DNA from: CALXSC01 sp964493475
GTDB taxonomy: Bacteria > Pseudomonadota > Alphaproteobacteria > Rickettsiales > UBA1997
Length of the DNA: 7,292 nucleotides
Reading direction: 5' to 3'
Assembly: GCA_964493475.1 (NCBI GenBank)
Contig: CAZBNS010000083.1
Coordinates: 1 to 7,292 of the forward strand
The notes under the pieces are model-generated. The model did no database searches. It was given only the letters and a program-made list of their open reading frames with translations, and was not told the origin of the DNA. Both the position numbers and the translations under genes were made by a program. Shown here piece after piece: positions 1 through 6,597 of this stretch (position 1 is the stretch's first letter; every line of letters begins with the position of its first letter).

Positions 1-34
1 AATTAAAAATGTCAAAAAACCACCAAAACCCCGC
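1..34. repeat. 34-bp terminal direct repeat, left copy
   Basis: The first 34 bases (beginning AATTAAAAATGTC and ending CCAAAACCCCGC) are identical to the last 34 bases of the window. Since both copies are cut by the window edges, the true repeat may be longer. The repeat forms the central and right-central part of a long imperfect palindrome. It could mark two consecutive cassette-end sites in an array, a circular molecule whose unit would be 7258 bp, or an assembly overlap. The sequence alone does not decide between these. Confidence 0.95.
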
Positions 35-58
35 ATGTTTTGAGATGCCGTGTTATAA
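1..58. other. Right half of an attC-like palindromic site
   Basis: The segment CCCCGCATGTTTTGAGATGCCG followed by TGTTATAA (about 29-58) is the imperfect reverse complement of 7183-7213 at the other end of the window. The outermost heptamer GTTATAA (52-58) mirrors TTATAAC (7183-7189). Joined through the shared 34 bp, the full site would be 134 nt, within the usual size range of integron attC sites. The heptamers only loosely fit the classical consensus (GTTRRRY / RYYYAAC). Sites of this general appearance are, from memory, common next to small accessory genes in Bacteroidota. What is visible is the palindrome; recombination function is inference, and no integrase is present here. Confidence 0.45.
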
Positions 59-633
59 ATTGGCTGTAAATAATAACCTTGTCAGTTTGATTAAAAATAT
101 CAACGAAGTACTAAATTGTTTTAGTTTTTAGAAATAGCAAATTGCTCGAGAGAGCAAGAGGAAAACTCTTTTGCATTTTATTGCAAATGTGTTTTTATTC
201 AACAACATAAAAGAATGGCATATTGTAAATGTCTTTATTAAAATAGATTACAGCTGAATCTCCAATGGTTTTCAATTATATAAATTCTTTCCAACAGAAA
301 TGTCATCTATTTCTTATTGTGGTTCCTACTTACCTAACTTCAAATAGTAAGTTCTATTTTTACAAGAACTTATTCTTTTATCAATAATTTTAGCTTTATA
401 AAAAGTATAACTTTATAAGTTAGCTTTGACTTCTCATGCTTTAAAAAAAGCATTTAAAGATCGTCTATAATTTTTTACGATTGGGATAATCCCTTTTTAT
501 TCTTTATGCCAATGATATTTCTACTACAAGAAAAAAAGACATAAAGAAAGATCTCATTATACAATGTTTTCATCGTGAAATGTGAAATATTGTTGAGTAA
601 ATAAGCTGGTGATAGAATTATTTACAAATAGGA
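59..633. other. Gene-free region with small hairpins
   Basis: I see no convincing coding sequence on either strand; the reading frames are short and interrupted. Visible structures are a perfect 6-bp stem with a GAGA loop (142-147 with 152-157), a 5-bp stem TTTGC/GCAAA (170-174 with 183-187), a 7-bp stem ATGCTTT/AAAGCAT with an AAAA loop (436-442 with 447-453), and a weak GGGA/TCCC hairpin followed by T-rich sequence (483-498). A 26-codon frame on the minus strand across about 130-210 is too short to support. The stretch at 132-150 resembles 7140-7160 at the other end of the window, so part of this region may be repeat-derived. Confidence 0.6.
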
Positions 634-670
634 TATAATAAAAAGAAGCTGAAGTTTACACTCCAGCTTC
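634..670 (-). terminator. Intrinsic terminator of the M4 protease gene
   Basis: Read on the minus strand, a stem GAAGCTGGAG pairs with CTTCAGCTTC (661-670 with 645-654; 10 positions with one mismatch) around a 6-nt loop and is followed immediately by TTTTTATTATA. It lies 44 bp beyond the stop codon of the minus-strand protease gene. The stem, short loop and T tract form a textbook rho-independent terminator in that direction. On the plus strand the stem is followed by ATATGATT, with no T tract. Confidence 0.8.
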
Positions 671-713
671 ATATGATTAACCTAGGAAAGAATTAATTTA
701 TATATATAAAAAT

Positions 714-3700
714 TTACTCCTTAATAAACTTAAAGGTTTTATTCTCTAATCCATTATTGTACTGTATAAAATACATGCCAGGTGTCAAATCTGAAACATC
801 AATGCCAATAACATGCTCATCTGCTATTATAGTTTTTACAACTGCACCAGTAGCTGATATAATTTGAATATCTGATGCGACAGCAGTGTTTATTTCAATA
901 TTTAACTTGTCTTTTGCAGGATTTGGAAATATTCTAACTTCATTCTCATCTACAAAATCAAGTTGCTCACCACCTGAAGTTAATGAATTAATAGTATAGG
1001 CTGAATTTGTAATATTAACCGTATAATCCTCAACTTCACCATAAGCAAAGTTTTCACATGATGTTGCTAAACCACCATACTTCATCGATATACGCATACG
1101 AGTATTACCCAAAACGGCATTTGTTGGAACAGTAAAGTAGCCATAAACCAATCCTGTTTGTGCAGTTGATCCGGTTAATATTCTTTCGGATGTCTCAAAT
1201 ACTCCGTTTGCATTATAATCAATCCAAATTGACCAATAAACAGTATAGATATATACTGAGTATCCACTTTGAATATACAATATCTCCGTATTTCCTGGAG
1301 TTATTGAAGCGATTTGATTAGTAAAATCTCCATAACCATAATTATACCCAGAAAAATTATAGATTTCATTTAATGCTACTTGATTAATCCAAAAGTAATC
1401 AGCAATGCTACCTGAACTTGAACAATATTCTTCCACTACCTCTTCATCAGTTGTAACTGATAAAGTACTACTTGCTGATGAAACATTCCCTGCAGCGTCT
1501 TTTGCTTTAACATAGAATGTATAAGTAGTAGATGCTGATAGACCTGTTACACTATATGATGTACTTGTTGTTGAGGCAAGTAACGATCCGTTTCTGTAAA
1601 TATCATATCCGGTTACACCAACATTATCGGTCGAAGCTGTCCAACTTAATACTACTGATGATTCAGTAATGCTTGAAGAAGTTAAGTTAGTTGGAGCTGT
1701 TGGTGCTTGAGTGTCAGCTGTTGATGATGATGTAGTTACACTGATTGTACTACTTGCTGCTGAAACGTTTCCTGCAGCGTCTTTTGCTTTTACATTGAAT
1801 GTATAAGTAGTAGATGCTGTTAGACCTGTTACACTATAGGATGTACTTGTTGTTGAAGCAAGTAATGATCCGTTTCTGTAAATATCATATCCGGTTACAC
1901 CAACATTATCAGTAGAAGCTGTCCATCCTAGACTCAAGGTTGTTTGGGTTACACTTGATGCTGCTAAGTTTGTTGGAGCAGTTGGAGCAGATGTATCAGT
2001 TGAAGTTAATGTAGTTACACTTTTTGAAGTACTAGCAGCAGAAACATTTCCAGCAGCGTCCTTAGCTTTTACTGTGAAAGCATAAGTAGTTGCAGCAGTT
2101 AAACCTGTTACATTATAGCTAGTTGTTGTTGAAGAACCTTTTAATGTTCCATTTTGGTAAATATCATATCCTGTAACACCAACATTGTCAGTTGATGCAG
2201 TCCAGCTTAATGTGAAAGTTGTTTGAGTAATATTTGCTGAAACTAAACTTGTTGGAGCTGAAGGAGCTTGAGTGTCAGTAGTACCTTCATAAGCAGCACC
2301 TACACCAATAGCATACATTGCATTTGTTACGGAGATTTCTTCCTGTGAACCTGCTCCGTATAGGTCTTTAGCAGCCTGAATAGCATAAGTTCTTGCATTA
2401 GCATAATTCGAACTAGATGTCATATAAACACTTTCAATTCTATATGCAATTTTTTCTGCTTTTTCAATGCCTATTGCAGTTACAGAATAAGTCTTACCAT
2501 TATCATTTGTTCCTGAACCCCCTTCAGAAATTAAATAGAACCAGTAGCAAAATGGACCATTATTAGTATGAACTCCATAATTGTCTGAAGAACTTGTCAC
2601 CCAGTAAGTTCCTTTATAGGTGTCTGGTAAATTTTTTGATTTTGGATTGCTAATAGATCGTAATGCTGTGCCGAGATCTTCCCCCATCAACCAGGTGTCT
2701 TTTTCAGGTGCATAATGATATTCTATTGCACATCCCCAAATATCACTAAAAGCTTCATTTAAAGCACCAGATTCTCCGGAATATGTTAAATTACATGTAT
2801 TAGAGCATACAGCATGTCCAAATTCATGACCAAAAACATCTAAAGAAGTTAAGATATCAAATGATGATCCATCACCAAATGTAAATACAGATCCATTCCA
2901 AAATGCATTATCATAATTAGAATCATAATGTACATAAGTTTTTATTAATGCTCCATTACCATCAAAGCTGCTTCGTCCATGTATTTGTGAAAAGTAATCA
3001 TAAGTGACCATTGCTGCCCAATGTGCATCTAATGCACCATTATCTTTAGCTGAGTTATTGTATTCAGCAGCAGTCCAGTTATTATCGTAATCTGTAAAAT
3101 CAACAGCGCTTGTGTAACTTGTTGATCTTTTGCAATTGTAGGTAATAATACCATTACCGCGAGTATAATCTCTCAAACGATACGAACTATTATAACTATC
3201 AGTTGAGATTGATTTTGTCCCACTGTATCTGGTAGCTGCATTACCTGTAGCTGTTACATTTTTAATTAAAGCATTAGTGTGGACAACCTCTCCAGTTTGT
3301 GCATCTACATATATAAAATGCCGACTTAAAGGTTTTGTTGCATACACATCAATCTTATATGCTAATACCAGCTCTTGAACATCTTCAGGATGTTTACCTT
3401 GGGTGTGCTCAACGATAACTAATTCAGGAGCAAATTCCATCGGATTGTCTTCTAGATATTGCTCTGCATTAATAAATGATTTAGCAAGTTCAGTTGCTTT
3501 CTCAAGAGGGATTAATGGAGTAATATCAATTTCCTCAATATTCTTGAATTCTCCATTCATAGATTCAATTGCATTGTTTTTACTGTGTACAATGTAAACA
3601 CCATTTTCAACTTTAATTCCTTTATAATATTGCTGGAATTTTTCGTGAGTATAACCAATTTTATCAGTTTCTGATTTTAATTGTTTAAACTCTTCGTTTT

Positions 3701-3887
3701 TTGTCATTTTTAATAAACTAGACAAAATTGTTTTAGCTTCATCTTTAGAAACAGTATTTTTAGCTTTGGTATTAAACTTTACAAAGCTAGGATTACCATT
3801 TCTATCCAAATTTTGTTTTTCAACTTCTTGGGCAAAGGTTGCTCCAACAAGTGACAAAACAATAAGAATCGTAAATAATCTTTTCAT
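714..3887 (-). CDS. Secreted M4 (thermolysin-like) zinc metalloprotease with FN3, GEVED and T9SS sorting domains
   Basis: This 1057-residue protein is predicted to be an extracellular zinc endopeptidase. Residues 1-19 are a signal peptide (basic start, hydrophobic core, cleavage after TFA). Residues about 20-205 look like the FTP/PepSY-type propeptide that chaperones and inhibits M4 enzymes. The catalytic domain covers about 210-535. HEFGH at 354-358 supplies two zinc ligands and the general base, E378 in GALNEAFSD is the third ligand exactly 24 residues after H354 as in thermolysin, D382 follows, and H440 in DNYGVHTNNG matches thermolysin His231. NAFWNG (327-332) matches the substrate-binding Asn-Ala segment. 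Three FN3 domains follow (about 541-627, 635-720, 728-813), then a GEVED domain (about 821-959, with GEVED at 950-954). A C-terminal T9SS type A sorting domain (about 984-1057, IFPNP at 986-990) implies export by the por system. All catalytic residues are intact. The start is the only Met ahead of a proper signal peptide. It is divergent from the TPR regulator gene and has its own terminator. The substrate is unknown. Confidence 0.95.
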   Translation of the reverse strand: MKRLFTILIVLSLVGATFAQEVEKQNLDRNGNPSFVKFNTKAKNTVSKDEAKTILSSLLKMTKNEEFKQLKSETDKIGYTHEKFQQYYKGIKVENGVYIVHSKNNAIESMNGEFKNIEEIDITPLIPLEKATELAKSFINAEQYLEDNPMEFAPELVIVEHTQGKHPEDVQELVLAYKIDVYATKPLSRHFIYVDAQTGEVVHTNALIKNVTATGNAATRYSGTKSISTDSYNSSYRLRDYTRGNGIITYNCKRSTSYTSAVDFTDYDNNWTAAEYNNSAKDNGALDAHWAAMVTYDYFSQIHGRSSFDGNGALIKTYVHYDSNYDNAFWNGSVFTFGDGSSFDILTSLDVFGHEFGHAVCSNTCNLTYSGESGALNEAFSDIWGCAIEYHYAPEKDTWLMGEDLGTALRSISNPKSKNLPDTYKGTYWVTSSSDNYGVHTNNGPFCYWFYLISEGGSGTNDNGKTYSVTAIGIEKAEKIAYRIESVYMTSSSNYANARTYAIQAAKDLYGAGSQEEISVTNAMYAIGVGAAYEGTTDTQAPSAPTSLVSANITQTTFTLSWTASTDNVGVTGYDIYQNGTLKGSSTTTSYNVTGLTAATTYAFTVKAKDAAGNVSAASTSKSVTTLTSTDTSAPTAPTNLAASSVTQTTLSLGWTASTDNVGVTGYDIYRNGSLLASTTSTSYSVTGLTASTTYTFNVKAKDAAGNVSAASSTISVTTSSSTADTQAPTAPTNLTSSSITESSVVLSWTASTDNVGVTGYDIYRNGSLLASTTSTSYSVTGLSASTTYTFYVKAKDAAGNVSSASSTLSVTTDEEVVEEYCSSSGSIADYFWINQVALNEIYNFSGYNYGYGDFTNQIASITPGNTEILYIQSGYSVYIYTVYWSIWIDYNANGVFETSERILTGSTAQTGLVYGYFTVPTNAVLGNTRMRISMKYGGLATSCENFAYGEVEDYTVNITNSAYTINSLTSGGEQLDFVDENEVRIFPNPAKDKLNIEINTAVASDIQIISATGAVVKTIIADEHVIGIDVSDLTPGMYFIQYNNGLENKTFKFIKE
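1449..2267 (-). repeat. Three tandem FN3-domain repeats in the protease gene
   Basis: The three FN3 domains are also DNA repeats, with periods of about 279 bp (first to second in the protein) and 282 bp (second to third). The second and third are nearly identical over much of their length, including a 44-nt exact run at 1585-1628 and 1867-1910. The first FN3 domain (2007-2267) is more diverged. Each carries the segment TASTDNVGVTGYDIY and the segment KAKDAAGNVS. They are probably linkers or carbohydrate/surface-contact modules. The near identity points to recent duplication or gene conversion, and such repeats can change in number by recombination. Confidence 0.9.
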
Positions 3888-3913
3888 AATAACATAAGTT
3901 TTGGTTTAGAGTC

Positions 3914-3945
3914 ACAATTTATTCTGATAACCATTGTAATACAAA
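3914..3945 (-). promoter_or_regulatory. Candidate promoter of the M4 protease gene
   Basis: On the minus strand, TTTG (3942-3945) is followed after 20 nt by TAAATTGT (3914-3921), a partial match to the Bacteroidota -33/-7 pattern TTTG and TAnnTTTG. It lies 27-58 bp upstream of the ATG. The -7 element mismatches in its last two positions and the region is AT-rich, so a chance match is possible. Confidence 0.3.
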
Positions 3946-4101
3946 TTTTTTCATGCAATTCAGATGCTAGAAATTTACCCTAAATATCATATATTGCTGA
4001 ATAATAAGTCCATATAGAATAACTGAAAACCCTCCTGAATCTGAATGCAATCTTTATCATCAGATATACAGGTTGATAGGAAATTTTATAACTTTGAAGA
4101 A

Positions 4102-4280
4102 TATCTCTAACTCTCAATCTTATTACAAATATTGAATATTGTATTACTTAGAAGTGGTCCCCGAAATTCATTGGCAATAAATTTATCATAATGAATATAT
4201 GTGCTTATCTAATAGAGAAATATAGATTTTTCATTTAAGAACTATTTTTTTTGTTATAATGTAATAAAACCCTAATTTTA
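4102..4280 (+). repeat. Duplicated upstream regulatory region, copy A
   Basis: This stretch aligns along its whole length with 6179-6355, with small gaps and by eye roughly three-quarters identity. Two 17-nt blocks are exactly shared: AACTCTCAATCTTATTA (4109-4125 and 6188-6204) and ATATTGTATTACTTAGA (4136-4152 and 6211-6227). Further shared blocks are TGCTTATC, ATATAGATTTT-like, TTTCATTTAA, TTATAATGTA and CTAATTTTA. Copy A ends 16 bp before the TPR regulator start; copy B ends 50 bp before the small gene at 6406. Weaker similarity may reach back to about 4060 and 6138. No reading frame spans it. It is best read as a duplicated promoter/operator or a 5' leader. Confidence 0.85.
4250..4280 (+). 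promoter_or_regulatory. Candidate promoter of the TPR-HTH regulator gene
   Basis: TTTG (4250-4253), a 19-nt spacer and TAATTTTA (4273-4280) fit the Bacteroidota -33 TTTG / -7 TAnnTTTG pattern with one mismatch in the -7 box. The pair is conserved with the same spacer length in the duplicated copy at 6325-6355. Transcription would start very close to the ATG at 4297, leaving a short or almost absent 5' UTR. Confidence 0.5.
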
Positions 4281-4296
4281 GAGAAAATCTTTATGC

Positions 4297-6012
4297 ATGG
4301 CTAATAATCATTCCAGTAAAATGTTCCGATATATAATATTTGTTTATTTAATTGTTAATTATTCAAATATTGTATATGGTCAGGATGTAGATTTAATCAC
4401 TACATTATTAGATAGTTCCGAATTATTAGAAAACAAAGATGTAAAGCAATCATTGAAACTTGCACAAAAAGCCTTTTATATAGCTGACAAACATAATATC
4501 ATTGAAAAAAAAATAGATGCTTTAAATAGAATCACTTTTATATATATAGATGATATAATGAATTATGATAGTGTCTATATCTGTATAAAAGAAGTCTCAG
4601 ATTTGCTTATTTCAAATGATTATAAAAAAGGAAAGTGTCAATATTATTATTTAAATGCATTATATCTTATATCAATATTTAATAACCAATTAGCGAAGGA
4701 TTATTTGTATAAATCATTGAATTATGCAGAAGAGTTAGGTGATAAAAAATCAATAGCAAACGTACAATACATTTTAGGAAGTCGCATCCTTCCAAATGAA
4801 AATAAATTCCCCGAAGCCATTGCATGTTTAAATTTAGCATTGATTAATTACAAAGCATATGGTGATAAGAGTAGAATGGCTTCATGCTTTATGGGAAAAG
4901 GATTAGTTTATATGCAACAAGCAAATATGGATTCATCGTTGTATATGTTAGAAAAAGCTTCTGAAATGTATTCTAATCTTCAAGACACAGTATTAAATAA
5001 GGTTTGTACTTATTTTAAGGCTTTTATATGGTTTAATCAGGGAAAATATGAAAAAGCAGAACCTATTTTTTTCAATTTTTCATTACTCTCATCTAAAAAC
5101 ATAAGGCTTGTTCGGTTAAAATACTTATCAATAAGTCACTTAAGTTACATATATGGAGAGATGGGGTTATTTAATAAGGCTTATTTATTACAAAGAAAGT
5201 ATCAAACTTATGCTGATTCGGCTTATTCTTTTGATAATACATATAGAATAAATAATTTAATATTTACTCACCAAACCGAAATTGCTGAAAAAGAAAAGAA
5301 TATTCTTAATGCAAAAAATGAAATACAGAAGCTAGAATTAAAACAAAAAAAACATCTAATATGGTTTATTATATTTATTTCAGTGCAATTGTTTTTACTT
5401 GTATTTATTATTTATAAAAAATATAAGAATAGTATAAAAACAGGCAATGAACTTCGTGATAAACAACAATTAATTTTTGAACAAGAAAAAGAAATTGAGA
5501 GAAGAAAAAAAGAAAAGATAAAACTAAACTTAGAATACAAGAAAAGAGAGCTAGCTAGTAAAGCAATACAAATATATCAAGTAAATAAACATACTGAAAA
5601 CACCATTTCGAAACTAAAGAATTTAAAATATAAAATAAGATCAAAAGGAAAAGTTGGAAATGAGTTAAAAGAATATATACAAGGTATTATAAATGAAATT
5701 CATTTTAATTCTAATATCCAGATTTGGGATGAATTTGAGGTGTATTTTAATAAGGTAACTCCAGGCTTTAAAGAATGGCTTACAAATTCATTCCCTAGCT
5801 TAACTGCAAACGAAATACGTCTATGTATTTTCTCTCAACTAAACCTTAAACCAAAAGAAATTTCAAATATTACTTTACAGAGTTTAAAAAGTGTAAATGC
5901 TGCCAGAACACGTTTACGTAAAAAACTTGGTATAGACAATCCTCAGCTTTCAATATCAGCATTTCTATTATGTCAGTTTAAAGAGTGTCAAGATGAAATA
6001 GTTCATTATTGA
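4297..6012 (+). CDS. Membrane-anchored TPR / coiled-coil / helix-turn-helix transcriptional regulator
   Basis: This 571-residue protein has a hydrophobic N-terminus (about 9-28, ending VYGQD) that looks like a signal peptide. A helical region (about 35-310) follows, with TPR-like units at about 154-182, 194-227 and 236-265. Then come a short coiled coil (325-352), one strong transmembrane helix (354-373), a charged coiled coil (385-425) and a C-terminal DNA-binding domain. The C-terminus has the signature of the LuxR-like effector domain of Bacteroidota TPR regulators: FPSLTANEIRLC (499-510), KEISNIT (520-526), and SLKSVNAARTRLRKKLGI (529-546) as the recognition helix. This topology puts the TPR sensor in the periplasm and the HTH in the cytoplasm, suggesting a one-component sensor of an envelope or external signal. 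There is no kinase or receiver domain. M9 (4321) could be the true start and would give a cleaner signal peptide. The ligand and targets are unknown; the divergent protease, its own promoter and the gene at 6406 are the natural candidates. Confidence 0.85.
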   Translation: MANNHSSKMFRYIIFVYLIVNYSNIVYGQDVDLITTLLDSSELLENKDVKQSLKLAQKAFYIADKHNIIEKKIDALNRITFIYIDDIMNYDSVYICIKEVSDLLISNDYKKGKCQYYYLNALYLISIFNNQLAKDYLYKSLNYAEELGDKKSIANVQYILGSRILPNENKFPEAIACLNLALINYKAYGDKSRMASCFMGKGLVYMQQANMDSSLYMLEKASEMYSNLQDTVLNKVCTYFKAFIWFNQGKYEKAEPIFFNFSLLSSKNIRLVRLKYLSISHLSYIYGEMGLFNKAYLLQRKYQTYADSAYSFDNTYRINNLIFTHQTEIAEKEKNILNAKNEIQKLELKQKKHLIWFIIFISVQLFLLVFIIYKKYKNSIKTGNELRDKQQLIFEQEKEIERRKKEKIKLNLEYKKRELASKAIQIYQVNKHTENTISKLKNLKYKIRSKGKVGNELKEYIQGIINEIHFNSNIQIWDEFEVYFNKVTPGFKEWLTNSFPSLTANEIRLCIFSQLNLKPKEISNITLQSLKSVNAARTRLRKKLGIDNPQLSISAFLLCQFKECQDEIVHY

Positions 6013-6178
6013 TATGGTATATTATAATCACTTGATATATTCATTTAATGCCTTTCCATAATATTCGATTGCTTTATTGAACTACTAAAACAATAGACTT
6101 TTTTATTAACTTCTAACAAAGTTAGAGAATGCCTGATGTCTGAAATACAGATTATTACGAAAATCAATGTCTGTGAAA
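6013..6178. other. Intergenic segment upstream of copy B, with one small hairpin
   Basis: This stretch between the regulator stop and the duplicated region contains no gene. The only clear structure is TCTAAC AAA GTTAGA (6112-6117 with 6121-6126), a 6-bp stem with a 3-nt loop. No T tract follows it, so it is not a convincing terminator. I see no good intrinsic terminator for the regulator gene, and readthrough towards 6406 is possible. Confidence 0.5.
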
Positions 6179-6355
6179 AATCTCTTTAACTCTCAATCTT
6201 ATTATAAATAATATTGTATTACTTAGACATGAACACAAAAACAGTTTGGTAATAAACTTACCACAATAGACATATATGCTTATCCATTAGATACATATAG
6301 ATTTTCATTTAAAGACTAACTTATTTTATTATAATGTATCAAAACACTAATTTTA
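6179..6355 (+). repeat. Duplicated upstream regulatory region, copy B
   Basis: This is the second copy of the region described at 4102-4280, in the same orientation and upstream of the 63-residue protein gene. It begins with the AATCTCT block and ends with the conserved promoter-like pair. Differences from copy A are scattered substitutions and short indels (for example a four-base gap after the first 17-nt block), so the duplication is not recent or has been under only partial constraint. The strongest conservation is in the two 17-nt blocks and in the last 60 or so bases. Confidence 0.85.
6325..6355 (+). promoter_or_regulatory. Candidate promoter of the 63-residue protein gene
   Basis: TTTA (6325-6328), a 19-nt spacer and TAATTTTA (6348-6355) correspond base for base in position to the regulator promoter at 4250-4280, with TTTA in place of TTTG at -33. 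It predicts a 5' leader of roughly 45 nt before the ATG at 6406. Support comes mainly from conservation between the two copies. Confidence 0.4.
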
Positions 6356-6405
6356 ATATTGTGAGTTCTAGTTATAATAACAGTTAATTCTCTTTATCTA
6401 TTATT

Positions 6406-6597
6406 ATGAAAATATATTATATTGGTTTAATATTTAAATGTCCTAAGGGACAAGAATCAGTATGGTGCCCCTTTAAATACTTAAGGGAAATTTCAAAGGT
6501 ATCTGCTTATAGATTATGGAATGAAATTACTTTTGATGAGAGAGCAAAAATTATAAAATATCATAAAAAATGCTTGAATAATAATTTAAATACTTAA
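6406..6597 (+). CDS. Small Cys/His-rich protein of unknown function (63 residues)
   Basis: I do not firmly recognise this protein. It carries CPKGQESVWCPF (C12, C21), a mixed helical middle, and FDERAKIIKYHKKCL near the end (H53, C56). Three cysteines and one histidine in a Cx8C ... HxxC arrangement could bind a single zinc ion, as in small treble-clef or zinc-ribbon-like proteins; disulfides are an alternative. No signal peptide is apparent, so it is probably cytoplasmic. The sequence composition is much more protein-like than the surrounding AT-rich DNA, with charged helices and conserved-looking CP motifs, which supports real coding. It stands alone, 393 bp after the regulator, behind a copy of the regulator's own upstream region, suggesting co-regulation. 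The ATG at 6406 has no clear Shine-Dalgarno, as is usual in Bacteroidota. It could also be the conserved remnant of a longer gene. Confidence 0.65.
   Translation: MKIYYIGLIFKCPKGQESVWCPFKYLREISKVSAYRLWNEITFDERAKIIKYHKKCLNNNLNT

Noticed and set aside
130..210. 26-codon minus-strand frame beginning ATGTTGTTGAATAAA
   Set aside because: Too short and overlapping two hairpins; more likely repeat sequence than a gene.
483..498. GGGA/TCCC hairpin followed by TTTTTATT as a plus-strand terminator
   Set aside because: The stem has only 4 bp and no plus-strand gene precedes it.
1449..2267. CRISPR-like or satellite array
   Set aside because: The periodic repeats are in frame and encode FN3 domains; unit length is about 280 bp with no spacer pattern.
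3403..3597. 64-codon open frame on the plus strand
   Set aside because: It lies wholly antisense within the propeptide region of the well-supported protease gene and has no recognisable domain; it is a shadow frame.
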